Source: Limnanthes douglasii subsp. nivea (lineage: Eukaryota > Streptophyta > Magnoliopsida > Brassicales > Limnanthaceae). From it: DNA of 64,000 bases. Positions 11,735-22,760 of this stretch are shown here, one piece after another. Location: contig JAUPFV010000002.1 in assembly GCA_036936605.1 (NCBI GenBank), forward strand, positions 341,560,654-341,624,653, written 5' to 3'. The first letter of the stretch is position 1. Each line of letters starts with the position of its first letter. The notes beneath the pieces are model-generated. The model was not told the DNA's origin. It worked only from the letters and a program-made list of their open reading frames with translations, and made no database searches. The position numbers and the translations under genes are program-made.

Positions 11735-13055
11735 TCGTAGATGGTGACGATAATTTCGTACTGTTTACCATTATAGATTGAGACATTAGAGATGGCCGCT
11801 CCAAGGGCAGCTCCTCTAATGGTTTGAACAAATCCCGGACAATTAAGGTTATAGCAACCTGTTCTTGTTTGTATTCCTTCATTTTAGAAATAAAATGATT
11901 GTTTGCCAAAAAAAAAGGTTGTAGCAACATGTAGAGTGATACCACCCGTTTATAATTTAAATTATATATAATTAGATAACATATTCTATTTTAATTTATT
12001 TTATTATATGAAAAAATAAATTTTGTTCTAGTTTCAATAATTTTATCATATCAATAGCATATATATTATCATTGTATGAGTGACTATTCGTAATTGTCTA
12101 CATGTTTTATGAAATACACTTGGATGGTGGAAAATGTTGTTTTGGCTTTGCAAAATGTTGTTTTCGTTAATGCTATTTTTTTAAAAAAAAATATTTAAAA
12201 AAATTATCGAAATTTGAACACTATGTCTGCATATAATATAAAAGCGTTTTTTCCGTAATTCGAGCCATATAATATTTCAAAATATAGGTAATTATATTTT
12301 TCTTTCAAATTATCTTTTTAAAAACCATAATTATATCTATTGTTCATCATTTAATTTTTTTTATATACTACGTTTACACGTCCGTCAATAATTTTAAAAA
12401 CTGAGGATCGAATTAAAATGGAACCGGAATCGAACCAATAAAAGCTATAATTATCCGTATTAGGGTTCGATAAACGATTCTCAAATTTCAAAATATATGT
12501 AATTATATATTTTTTAAAATTATTTTTAAAAAACTACAATTATATCTATTATTCATCATTTAAATTCTTTTTATATACTATATGTTTACAGCTGTCAATG
12601 GTTCTGAAAACTGAGAATCAGATTGAAATCGAACTGGAATTAAACCGATAAAAATCGATGTGAGCATTGGACCAAATCGGTAAGAACCAGTTTGAGAATA
12701 GGACCGAATGCAGTTTCTATTTAAAAAACTGAAACTGCATTCTATTTTAAAAACTGAAACCGATAAAAAATCGAAACGATAAAAAATCGAAACGATAAAA
12801 TTAACTCAGGACCCGAACCGATAAAATTAATTCAGGATCCGAACCAATAAAAATGATAAACTAGTAAAACTGATTAGGAACAAAACTAATAAAATCGGTA
12901 AACCGATAAAACTGATTCGACCGAATCGATAAAAATGGTAGACCAGTAGAACTAATATGGAATTGAATGAAAAAACCGTTAGAATCGATTGCTTTTTTAA
13001 AATTTATTTTATGTATATTATATTGCTAAGATATTAGGTAATGACTAATTAAAAA
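11735..13055 (-). pseudogene. Neprosin copy B, 3' piece (exon 6 and intron 5)
   Basis: 11735-11860 matches exon 6 of copy A (GCYNLNCPGF, then [12 protein letters not shown]) with few changes. The exon start is disrupted by about 70 inserted bases and a repeated gtagcaac segment. 11960-13055 follows intron 5 of copy A but lacks the 609-bp TIR insert. Exon 7 is missing on the left. The intron homology stops where the large MULE begins (13058). The rest of this gene lies beyond the MULE at 29517-29951. Confidence 0.8.
12400..12990. repeat. ACCG-rich degenerate repeat in intron 5 of neprosin B
   Basis: The counterpart of the tract at 5580-6180 in copy A, with expanded aaaccgataaaa and gaaaccgataaaaaatcg units near 12730-12950. 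Confidence 0.65.
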
Positions 13056-13057
13056 AA

Positions 13058-13215
13058 CGGAAATTGCACATATAGTACTCACTCAACTATTCAATTGTCA
13101 TCTAGTGCCCAAGGTTTGATCTATTATCATAAGTACCTAACTCAACTACCTAATTACTACTTAATACCTAACATTATTTTAATACCCTAACTACCATCAA
13201 CCCACTATATAAGCA
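13058..13215 (+). repeat. Left terminal inverted-repeat region of the large MULE
   Basis: Starts cggaaattgcac and runs through gtcatctagtgcccaaggttt and aataccctaactacc. The inverse of 11385-11547 matches nearly throughout. The host sequence on its left is intron 5 of neprosin B. Confidence 0.75.
13205..13213 (+). promoter_or_regulatory. TATA box for the MULE transposase gene
   Basis: ctatataag directly inside the left terminal repeat, the usual promoter position in MuDR-like elements. The leader that follows (13215-13930) has no long ORF and is now separated from the transposase coding region by the nested LTR element. Confidence 0.6.
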
Positions 13216-13739
13216 GAATTTTATGTTTTCTTCATCCTTTTCTAGCTTTTAAAGATTTGAATTTGTTAGCTGCTCTAACCACCTAACCCTACAAACCACC
13301 GTGAACCACCAAGAAACCACAATTTTCAGGTGATCGGAGCGTTAGTAGGGCTATATATTTCTGTAAGTTATGTATGAAATCCATCAAACTACTGTTTTCT
13401 ACGTTTAGGAGCTGATCACACGTTATTCGACATTTTCGAAATCTCTGTTGTTTTGAGTTTACGTTTTGCTTTTAGGTAATCGTGATTAACTACCGATTTC
13501 GTAGTAATTTGTTGGATTTCAGAGTTAGAACAGGTGTTATTCTAATGTTTATGTTCTTAGTAAATCTTGTTCGAGCTTTTCTCTGGTTTTCTTGTTTTTG
13601 TTCTAGTGATATGTGGTAATTTTGTTAATATTTGTCGTTAATCCTTGTTTAACTAGTTATATACTGATTTTTAGTGTATTAGATGTTGATTTTGAACGTG
13701 AAACATGTGTAGACTATGAGTTTTAGTTGTCCAGGCATT

Positions 13740-13927
13740 CCCGACAAAAGATGCGAATAGTTATGATTTTTAACCTAGAATATGCAAATTCTGTGATGTA
13801 ACTAACGAGGAAGATGCGAATTGTGTTACTAATTCTCAGGGTTTCATGAGAGTTGCAAGCATCTCTCAGGATATCATGCGAATTGAAATTATAAGAGTTG
13901 TAAACAACTCTCAGGGAATCCAGAGTT
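13740..13927. repeat. Spacer palindrome family, block 1
   Basis: Leader sequence with gatgcgaattgtg, gagttgcaag and gttgtaaacaactctcaggga motifs of the family described at 21985-22600. Cut by the LTR element at 13933. Confidence 0.6.
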
Positions 13928-13932
13928 GTAAA

Positions 13933-14259
13933 TGATGAGGAAAAATCTCAAGAACGGAAAGATAATTGTAAAATATATATAAAAGGAAAAGTTAGAAAGA
14001 TCCAAAAAAAATACCCTCACCCTAACCCTAGCAAAAAATGATCTCTCTTCCTATAAGAAAAGATAAGTTAGCTTATATAGCAATTGTTGTGGGCTTTTTG
14101 GCCTATTGAGCTATTGGACTTAAACAATTGGTCCATTAGAGGCTAATTCATCCCACAAACTTACTAAGTAAAAACATATTTACTTCTTATTACAAAGTAC
14201 ATATTGGTTAAATATTCTAAAAATTGGACTTGCGAATCGTGTAAATTCTTCCCTCATCA
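13933..14259 (-). repeat. 3' LTR of the host-gene-carrying element
   Basis: 327 bp, TG...CA ended. Preceded (minus sense) by the polypurine tract at about 14260-14270. Confidence 0.9.
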
Positions 14260-14419
14260 GTAGCCCCCCTAGTCCTTGCGAAGAATTCTGAGGAAGGACT
14301 AGTTTTGTCACTATTTCAGATTTTACTTGTTCCTTATTTGTAGCCCCCCAATCGTTGCGAAGAATTCTGAGAGATGAGTAATTTTGGCGCTGCTTCAAAT
14401 GTTACCTGTGAAAACATAA

Positions 14420-14925
14420 AATGTCTTGGCCAAACGGATGTAGACCAACAAATGTAGGAAATGTAGACCAACAAATGTTAGAAGATCCTTCAGATCCAAA
14501 ATAACAAATCTCATATGTTGACCAACTAATAGTTGGAAGATCATTTTGATCCAAAATAATGAACTTCGAATGTTGACCAATTAAAATTAGAAGATCCATT
14601 AGATCCAAAATAATAATGAATTTTAATTGTTGACCAACTACTGTTGGAAGATCCTTCGGATCCAAAATATAATGAATTTCAAATGTTGACCAACTAGTGT
14701 TGGAAGATCCCTCGGATCCAAAATAATAATGAATTTCAAGTGTTGACCAACTAGTGTTGGAAGATCCCTCGGATCCAAAATAATAATGTTGACCAATTAA
14801 AATTGGAAGATCACTTAGATCCAAAATAATAATAAATTTCAAATGTTGACCAACTAGTGTTTGAAAATCCCTCGGATCCAAAATAATAATGAATTTCAAG
14901 TGTTGACCAACTAGAGTTGGAACGT
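14420..14925 (-). repeat. Tandem array next to the 3' LTR, about 57-bp units
   Basis: Eight or nine units built around gttgaccaactagtgttgg, aagatccctcggatccaaaa and a variable taataatgaatttcaa spacer. The array yields a spurious repetitive ORF (14402-14899). Tandem arrays near the 3' LTR are a known habit of Tat-lineage elements and a source of satellites. Confidence 0.88.
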
Positions 14926-15890
14926 TTTTTTTATCATCACAATCACGTAATTCTCGCCCATAGAATTACCATACTGCCAACTGCAGATGCAAGCTGCTGT
15001 TTTCCATCAAGAAAACTTTGGGAGAATTTTTGGCTTAGAATTCCTGCAGCTAAAGTTTTGATCAGTGGTGTAACATGAAAAGAGAGGGCTAAAGTTTAAT
15101 GAAGGCGATAATCTCAAAACATTAGAAATAACTGGGCTAAAGCAACCAACACTTAACAATTTAGTTTAATGACATATTTTTTTTAATTCAAGTAAAAAAC
15201 AGCTAGTCTTCTAAAATTTTGGAAAATTAGCTACTAGAAAGAAGTATCGAATACCCAATTACAAGATTCTACAAAAGCCTTCGCTTATTAGATTTTATTT
15301 TCGTTTATAGAGACAACATATACACTAACTGGCTGAAATTCATCTCAAGTCTAACATTTGATCCTAATTATACTAGATACTAAATTGGTAGCTTCATTAC
15401 AACTTCCTAATTCAAACACTAAAACCAACATTTTACTCATCCATACTAATGCTAGGTAGAGGTAAGGTTGCATTTAGAAACTCCATCGAAAATCTAAACC
15501 TTTCTTATAATGAAACTACATCCATGTACAAGCAAGGCTCGTTTTCAAGAATCAATTTTATTGTTTGATCATATAATATCTATCCGAGGGGGTTCCATAT
15601 TAATGACAAACCTCCCTAAACCTTAACATATTTATCAGCTGAAACATTGACGACCTACAAGTTACAAATAAAGCCCTAATACAATCATGAATTCAGCAGT
15701 TCACACCGAATGCAGCAGATTATATACAGCAATGTCACTGACAACCTTTGAATTCTGGAAACCCTGTCAAGAAAACTGGCTAAACGATGTAGAAGGGTAG
15801 ATATCATCAGGACCGGACCAAGACATTGATGTATTGGTACTTGTACGAACCAACTTCTAAGTTTTTTCAGTTTGGCCAATGCATTCACCG
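14926..15890. other. Internal non-coding sequence of the LTR element
   Basis: No ORF with recognisable product. The stretch near 15660-15890 reads (minus strand) as the likely 3' UTR following the captured fragment at 15894-16470. 14926-15660 is of unknown origin and may also be captured transcript sequence. Confidence 0.4.
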
Positions 15891-15893
15891 AAC

Positions 15894-16470
15894 TTAGCTT
15901 GGGAATTCGAATACAAATATTGCAATGGATATTGAAGACGTTTCACCTTTAGCAAGCGCATCCTCCAAAGACTGGAGATCATAGATAGTAGATTTCAGTA
16001 ATGGACCTTGTTTTATTGAAGAAAAATGGTTTCGAATTTTATCTTCCTTAAGCTCCCAAAAATCTGCGGCGGAGTAATCTTGTGGAAAGTTTTCAGATGC
16101 TTGTCCCCTGTCGACTTCGCTTGCATGATCTTCATCACTGTTATCCCCATCAGAATTCATTGTCCTTCAAGTACGGTTTCCGTTAGTCATTCCAGAAAAC
16201 GCACCCTGCATATTAAAGACAAAATTGGAGCTTCTCGAGTCAGATTCCATGCTGGAATGAGAATTTTCCTTATCGATTTTGACCCTTTCTCCTTTTGGCT
16301 TCTTAGTGCTCTCTGCACGAACTTTTCCTTGTTGAACTCGTAGAGCTGAACTAGCCAAACTCTTTGGCTGATGTTTATCCCGCGAATACCCATTGCTATA
16401 GGCACATCATACTTGATCTTTGGTGCACTAGCTGCGGTTGATGACTTGCTACTACGATCCTCGGAATTCT
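15894..16470 (-). pseudogene. Captured host gene fragment, unidentified
   Basis: Minus-strand frames read through a Ser/Lys-rich stretch ([15 protein letters not shown], then [13 protein letters not shown]) to a stop, then MNSDGDNSDEDH... and DYSAADFWELKEDKI, ending with a stop at 15894. A frame change near 16380-16400 and a stop near 16167 interrupt an otherwise coherent, codon-like sequence. It looks like the C-terminal part of a nuclear-type, acidic plant protein, but I cannot name it. It lies directly after the TPR-like piece with only a few bases between, so the two were joined inside the element. Confidence 0.5.
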
Positions 16471-17222
16471 CAGAATCTATTAAGTGAGTCTTGGCAAGTA
16501 GACCACTGTAGAGCAGCTAATCCATGAAGTTCACTCTTGAAAACCATTTTATCTATAACTTGTTCGTAATAAGGCATTGCTTCTTTAAGCTTTCTAGAAT
16601 ACATCAATGAATTACCGTCCTTCAGTGCCTGCTCACACTCAAACTTCAATTTGGGGTCGACCTTCAAGCCAATTTTTTCGTTGTATGCAGCGATTAACTG
16701 CCTAGTCTTTTCTTCTTTAGCTGCTTTATCTTCAGCCGTTTCCAAAATGTCCCCCGGGCGGATAGTCCTTTTACCACCAAACTTCTTGGAGATGTTGTTG
16801 GGTCTCGGAAAGACACCCCACGTAGAAACACGAGGCTTATAAGGATCCGGAATTTCTTCTTGGTCGGGTTTTAACGCTGCCGGCCTTTCAAAGTTGTTCA
16901 TGTCTCCAATTATGATCTCTACCTCGGGGAAATCCCCTTCAGAAAAAGGATCTGCAATTGGTACGAGTCCAGGTGGAAGTCCTCTACTTTGTTTCTTGTC
17001 CGAAAAGCCAAGTCCCACAAAATCAACGCTAGAAACATTAATTTGTTGCTTCTTCTTCTTCTTAACTTTTTCTTCGACAACCCCGTTAGTAAAATTAGTA
17101 TCTTGTTTCACACCTCTGGAGCTGTTAAGCTTAATATATACGATACTTACCCCTGAAATTATTACAGCCAACCAACGAGTAGCAAAGCATATAAAGATAA
17201 TCTCGATTTCCAGCTGATTCAA
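16470..17222 (-). pseudogene. Captured piece of a conserved plant TPR-like (probably plastid) protein
   Basis: A 250-codon open frame. Residues from about 60 on contain VDFVGLGFSDKK, LPPGLVPIADPF, YKPRVSTWGVFPRP, FGGKRTIRPGD and a helical repeat-like end with YYEQVIDKMVF and LHGLAALQWS. This resembles a conserved plant protein that I recall as chloroplast-predicted with TPR-like helices, of unclear function. The family assignment is from memory, not a search. The first 35 residues are hydrophobic (IIFICFATRWLAVIISGV) and could be part of the source gene or fused filler. The piece lacks the N-terminal transit region and stops shortly after CQDSLNR. It remains open despite its mobile context. 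Confidence 0.55.
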
Positions 17223-17512
17223 GACGTGCTAACTAAGAAACACCATAAATACTAAACTGGAACCAAACTATACTATATACACACCCAGGTTTTCATTTTC
17301 TGGTGTTTCTTTTACTGGTGGGTGGGATGGTCTGTATCACCCTGCCTATTACTACTGCAAGATACAATCATGGACAGCCAGCCAATTAGTCATTTTCATT
17401 TTTTTTATTATCATCTAATAATATGTGTTTCCGACCTTCCTTTAGAAAACAGATAGACAATACACAAATTATTTTGTTAAAAGAATAAATCAATAATAGT
17501 CAGAATCAGTGA

Positions 17513-18290
17513 TCAACAACTCTTTTCCTTAAGTTTCAGTACCTGTACATTTACTGCTTTCACTCTGTCCTTCCATATTAGCTTCATACCCACCACCTCT
17601 CGCAAGCACCTGGTCTCATTGGTAAGTATTCCCTGAAAGTTTTTGTGCACCCAGGTGACAAGTGGCTCTTTTGAAGCACCATTAGTAATTGGATTCTTTG
17701 GCCCATTCGCAATCTTTTCAGGAGGTGACGAGGCTTCTTGATCACTTTTTGTAGCTTGAGTTTTTTTTTCCAGAATGTCAACAAGTTCGTTTAACAAAAA
17801 GTTTAAAAATTCATGAGCGTCTTGATGCATATAGCTCCGGAAAAGCTCATTTTGTTTCTTCAACCTCTGTACAAAGCACTTAGGAGCAATGACTTATGTT
17901 TTCTTCTTCTGTGAACTTATCTGCGTAAATAAGTCTGCAAGGCATGTTAAGAGATTCTCTTCTGTATCCCCTGTAGTTTTACTATTCGCGTAATACTCAA
18001 GCAATTGGTCGCGAAACGGCACACAAAAATAAAGTGCCTGCAAAACACTGTTACAGTAACAAGTATTGCAGAAATTCTCAAGCCCAAAATATCGTTCGCC
18101 TTCCGGGAATTGGTCACCGAGAGCTTTCTCGTGTCTGGAGCCTGCAGCACCCATTAGCGTTTTATCTGAGCAAAGACCGACTTAGATCTTACACCTCGTG
18201 CTCGATTAAACACAGAGATTCTACACAACAGAAAACAATAACTTTCTGGAGAAAATTTCGAAATCGATTAGAGAACGAGAAAACTAATTA
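17513..18290 (-). pseudogene. Captured UBP3/UBP4-like ubiquitin-specific protease, 5' UTR and N-terminal region
   Basis: 18155-18290 reads as a 5' UTR. The ATG at 18152-18154 opens [19 protein letters not shown]..., the start of the plant UBP3/UBP4 deubiquitinase family. The Cys box [14 protein letters not shown] is present, including the likely catalytic Cys, although the residue before it is Cys where the family has Gly. The frame stops (taa) after QKKKT at 17894, then resumes in register with [28 protein letters not shown] and a stretch ending TRCLR near 17600, after which unrelated sequence follows. The two blocks abut with no intron, which suggests capture from spliced RNA if the source gene has an intron there. 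The His box and most of the catalytic domain are absent, so no active protease is expected. Confidence 0.8.
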
Positions 18291-18508
18291 ATACGATGAA
18301 GACGAGAAGGAAACGGAAACTGGGGCACTACTCTTCTGGTCTCCATTACCAACGGGATTTTTCTCAGATTTCGTTTTCCTATAAGCTTTGGTGCTCTCGA
18401 AGGCGAGTTTAGGTATATAGCAGCGAGTCAGAGGGTAATGTTTTAGGATTAGATTCATCAAAACGATGCTCGTAACGGTTTTGGATATGTTATCCGGGTA
18501 CCGATCAT

Positions 18509-18527
18509 CTTCCCACAGACGGCGCCA
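18509..18527 (-). other. Primer-binding site of the host-gene-carrying LTR element
   Basis: TGGCGCCGTCTGTGGGAAG on the minus strand, starting two bases inside the 5' LTR. TGGCGCC starts match the tRNA 3' ends used by many plant Gypsy elements; the exact tRNA is not determined. Confidence 0.7.
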
Positions 18528-18529
18528 TT

Positions 18530-18858
18530 TGATGAGGAAAAATCTCAAGAACGGAAAGATAATTGTAAAATATATATAAAAGGAAAAGTTAGAAAGATCC
18601 AAAAAAAAATACCCTCACCGAAATTCTAGCAAAAAATGATCTCTCCTCCTATAAGAAAAGATAAGTTAGCTTATATAGCAATTGTTGTGGGTTTTTTGGC
18701 CTATTGAGATATTGGACTTAAACAATTGGTCCATTAGAGGCTAATTCATCCCACAAACTTACTAAGTAAAAACATATTTACTTCTTATTACAAAGTACAT
18801 ATTGGTTAAATATTCTAAAAATCTGACTTGCGAATCGTGTAAATTCTTCCCTCATCAG
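18530..18858 (-). repeat. 5' LTR of the host-gene-carrying element
   Basis: 329 bp, paired with 13933-14259. Differences are a short cluster (ccgaaattc versus ccctaaccc) and a handful of single bases. Confidence 0.9.
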
Positions 18859-18863
18859 TAAAC

Positions 18864-19110
18864 AACTATTAGGAAATCCAAAAGTTGCAAACAACTCTCA
18901 GGAAATTCAAGAGTTGCACAAAACTCTCAGGTACAATTGCGAATTATGTACATTTTGTCCACGCGTGAGTGTACGAGTACTTGATTTGCAAAAAACTCTC
19001 AAGGGAGGATGCAAATTGGTCAATTGTAGACATAAAAATGTGAGCAATTCGCAACTTATAGTTGTACACAACTCTCAGGGGAGGATGCGAGTTTCTCAGT
19101 GCAGTAACTA
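18864..19110. repeat. Spacer palindrome family, block 2
   Basis: Continuation of the MULE leader right of the LTR insertion. Repeated gagttgcaaacaactctcagg and ggatgcgaattgg motifs just before the transposase coding region. Confidence 0.6.
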
Positions 19111-19170
19111 ATAACTTTCATTGTATTTTTAGAATTAATAACTAATAGTTTGTTCAGTGCCGGATACGGT

Positions 19171-21798
19171 ATGTCTAAATCACGAGTTTTTATTTTTCAA
19201 CATGGTCACCAAACCGCAATTGTGCCTTTCATGGAGTTTGAAAGCTTTCAAAGCATCCAAGAGTATGTGGAGAGCATATGGGAGGAGTTAGTCACATGTG
19301 ACTACCTAATTACCTACTCATGCGGGGATCACAAGAATTGTTTCTTTAATAACCATGAATATTTTATTGGGATAGTGTTATATCTTGATTTAGAGCGTTT
19401 CAAACGGGTTAGTTTTCTCGTAGAACAACACATTTTCGATAAAGGTTCTGGTGATAAGTGTTATAGTGATAAGAGTTCTGGTGATAAGAGTTCTTGTGGT
19501 AAGGGTTCTGGTCTAAAGCGTAAAGAGCGTAGCATAAGTTTGGGAGAACCATCTCTTAATCAACTAATTAGCGGGGAGAGTAGTAACGGCTTAGTTAACT
19601 CTGATCAGAGAAAAAAATAACTTGCTACTGCTGGTTGGGCTGTACTATTACAGGAGTGAGTCAAGCTTTCGAATAAGATATTGCAGGTCTAAGGTTATTT
19701 TTGTGCAAGTTTGCTTTAGATCATGGTTTTTCTTTCAAATACCTGCACAACACATCAAACAATATCACTTTTTATTGTGAAAATAAATTCACAAGCGGAT
19801 GCAAATGGAGACTTTATGCATCTATTGATTCCAGCATCAGCTTGATGACGATCAAAAAGTATGTTCAATACCATACTTGCAGTCCCATTTTCTCTCAGAA
19901 GCATAAGCGGCATATGCATTTGACATCGGATTTGATTGCGGAGGAAATTCAGGATTCTCTCTCGACCTACCATTTGTTGTCCGCCAAAACCATACAATCG
20001 ACTGTCAAACAAAATTACATTCTTGACATCTCTTACCGTTTGTCATGGAATGCTTTAGATAAGGCAAAGAGGGGAGTTTTCGGAGATAGGTCAAGTTCTT
20101 TTAGTTTACTAAGCGGGTACTTCAAACGATTGAAGAGTCGTGATATTACTACAGACTGCCGGTTGGAGTTATCAGCTGGAAACCGCTTCAAGCGTTGCTT
20201 TATAGCATTCGGTTCATCCCTTGAAGGTTTCCATTCATGCCGTCCAATGTTGTTTGTCGATGGAACCCACTTATATGATAAGTATAAGGGTACCTTGCTA
20301 ACTGTCGTAGCAAAGGACGACAACAACAGTTAGTTTCATTTAACTATTTAATCTGAATGATTAGGATGTTTTGTTGAAAATTTGTAAAAAAATCGTAGTC
20401 TATAGTTGCACACAACTCCCAGGATATCCCAAGATTGCAGAAAAATTCTTTGGAAATATAATAATTGCAAACAACTCTCAGGTAATCTTGATATTTCAGA
20501 ACAAATCTCAAGGGAGGATGCGAATTGGGTAATTATTTGATTGGCAAACAACTCCCAGGGGAGGATACGAATTGACAATTGTAGATATAAAACTGTGAAC
20601 AATTCACAACTTATGGTTGTACACAATTCGCAGCCTATAGTTGCACACAACTCATATGGATCCTAAGATTTGTAAACAACTCTCAAGTACTCATGCGAAT
20701 TGTTTACATTTTTTACATGCTTGAGTTCTATTATATTGTTCATTTGATGTGCCTTTTTTCAAGACTATTCCATGTTGCTCTTGGTATAGTTAGCATTGAA
20801 GATTGTGACAATTAGATTTGGTTTTTGGGGTGTTTGAAACCACATTTGTTAGAGCGCCACATTTATTTCAGACCGTCATTCTGGTATCGTTAATGTTGTT
20901 TCTGTCTTGTATCCAAACTGCTATCATGCGTACTGTTATTTCCATCTCATGCAGAATTTGAAATCCAAATTGGAGCACACTAACACGGACTATAAAAAAA
21001 ATGCTGAATTTTTTCCATCGTCTTGCTTATGCTCCCAGTCGAGAGATTTTTAAGGATATACTAACAGATTTTCTATGTGAAGGTGGTGATAGAATGAGTG
21101 ATTTTCTTGCTAATTTACCCCTGGATAAGTATGCGCAGGATTATGTTAAAGGGAAATGATACGGGTCTATGGTTTCTACTGCGGCCGAATCTTTTAACAA
21201 TCAGATCAAACAATATTGCGGCCTACCCATTGTTTAGTTTATTGACTGGATTAGAGTCTTGCTTATGACTCATGTTTCACGAAGATACGAAGAGGGGTTA
21301 AGCTAGAGTACTAATTTGGTCCCCGAGTATGAGAATAAGCTAAAGCAGAATGTTGACATGTTCCAAACTTGGGTAGTACGTAAGTCTTTTACCGCCATGT
21401 TCGAAGTCTTTTCAAATCCCGTGGTTGTTGTTAATCTGATGGAATTTAAATATTCTTGCGGATCATGGCAATAAAAGTGTTTTCCATGTCCTCACGCTTT
21501 AGCGACAATACAATATACCGACTAAGATCCCTTTGCTATAATAGAGCCTTTCTTTACGTTTAAGAATTACAGGGAAAGTTACTCTTTCAGCATACCAGCT
21601 ATAACCGATTTTGACGAAGGTTTCATCGCTAATGATCATTCGTTTGTTGAAATTCTACCTCTGAACGTTAAAAGACTCTCCGGAAGGCCTAAGAAAAAGC
21701 GAATCCCTTCTAGAGGAGAAACCTCCACCAAGCAGTTGAAGTGTGGCTGTTGTTCGAAATCAGGCCATAACAGGAGGACTTGTGATGTTCTAGTTTAA
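19171..21798 (+). pseudogene. MULE transposase (mudrA-like), degenerate
   Basis: ATG at 19171 follows the spacer repeats. The first block (to 19620) is an N-terminal region with a Gly/Ser/Lys repeat (SSGDKSSCGKGSG). A frame break leads into the MuDR domain at about 19695-20330 (FSFKYLHNTS, SGCKWRLYASID, HTCS), with the start of the catalytic domain at RPMLFVDGTHLYDKYKG, which contains a catalytic-type Asp. An intron or filler of spacer repeats (20340-20720) separates it from the rest: SIEDCDN near 20800, ISDRHSGIVN near 20870, CYFHLMQNLK, then AESFNNQIKQY. It ends with a SWIM finger (YSCGSWQ...CFPCPHALA near 21450-21500) and a zinc knuckle CGCCSKSGHNRRTC near 21745-21790. Stops at about 21158, 21235, 21302 and inside the SWIM finger, plus frame shifts, show it is inactive. 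Confidence 0.85.
20340..20720. repeat. Spacer palindrome family, block 3 (inside mudrA)
   Basis: Intron-like spacer between the two transposase blocks, full of gcaaacaactcccagg, ggatgcgaattgg and gttgcacacaactc motifs. Confidence 0.65.
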
Positions 21799-21984
21799 AG
21801 ACAATTCTTGTTGTGGACAATTCTCGTTGGCCACATTGATTTGTAATACTGTTATTGTTGTGGACAATAAACTAAACATTTTTACAGTTGTTTATTTATT
21901 TACACATATTTTATTTTGTTTGTATTATAGTAACGGAATGCTAGGTTTTTGGTTAATAAAGCTATTTTTCCCAAGCAACTTTCA

Positions 21985-22600
21985 AGAACATAGTTTCACG
22001 CAATTCGCATGAAGCACCGTAAGTTGCAGGCAATTCTCATCCACTATTGAGAATTGTTTGCAATATCTGGATATCATATTGCAAACATATCTCATGGGTT
22101 CCTCAGAGTTGTTTGCAACCATTTGGTATTGCGAATTGTTTGCTTTTCCAACTCATAGAGTTGCCTACAATATCTGGGTATAATATTGTACCCAACTCGC
22201 ATATCATCCTGAGACTTGTTTACAACTCCCACTAGGATGCAAATTATTCGCATCTCCACTATCTGGGTATAATATTGCAAACAACATCTCAGGGTTCTTG
22301 AGAGTTTTTTGCATCTCCAACAGGATGCGAATTGTTTGCATATCTAATACATGGATATAATCTTACAAAGAACTCCCAGGATTCCCTGAGAGTTGTTTGC
22401 AATTACTACTAGGATGCGAATTGTGCATGTCCAATATCTGGATATAATCTTGCAAACAAATCCTAGGATTTGCTAAGAGTTGGTTGCAACTACTACTAAG
22501 ATGCGAATTGTTTGCATGTCCACTAATATTTACAAATAACGTGTATGGTCTCCTGAGAGTTGTTTGCAACTCCTAATAGGGTGTGAATTGTTTGCATTGT
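21985..22600. repeat. Spacer palindrome family, block 4 (largest)
   Basis: At least seven imperfect palindromes and half-copies. The typical arm is tgcaaacaactctcaggat and its complement is atcctgagagttgtttgca, usually followed by aggatgcgaattgtttgca. Examples are centred near 22098, 22290, 22384 and 22465. The block lies between the convergent ends of mudrA and the minus-strand ORF at 22761-23144, and yields only chance ORFs. Confidence 0.75.
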
Positions 22601-22760
22601 TACACATGCACACATTCACAAATGATTAAAAGTTTATACAAAAAATTTGATTACAAAAAAGATTACAGGCTTCATGCACTAACAAGTTTCAAACAATCAC
22701 TACAACCTTTAGTGCTTGTTAGTTGCATTCCAAAAAAACAAAAAATAGAAGTAGACATTA

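Larger units (their letters stand above)
13933..18858 (-). mobile_element. Non-autonomous LTR retrotransposon carrying captured host gene pieces
   Basis: LTRs at 13933-14259 and 18530-18858 are about 97% alike by eye, begin TGATGAGG and end CCTCATCA. A 5-bp target duplication gtaaa lies at 13928-13932 and 18859-18863. On the minus strand the 5' LTR (right) is followed by a primer-binding site, TGGCGCCGTCTGTGGGAA, and the 3' LTR (left) is preceded by a polypurine GGGGGGCTA. There is no gag, protease, RT or integrase. Instead the interior holds, in minus-strand order, the 5' UTR and start of a UBP3/4-like deubiquitinase, a plastid-type TPR-like protein piece, and an unidentified gene's 3' end, then a tandem array by the 3' LTR. 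Similar LTRs and an intact duplication make it a fairly recent insertion. The layout resembles Tat-type Gypsy derivatives. Confidence 0.88.

Noticed and set aside
14402..14899. 165-codon repetitive ORF as a real repeat protein
   Set aside because: It is only the translation of a tandem DNA array; unit length near a multiple of three keeps the frame open.
16026..16343. Plus-strand ORF in the captured fragment
   Set aside because: Shadow of the minus-strand coding pieces; no recognisable motif.
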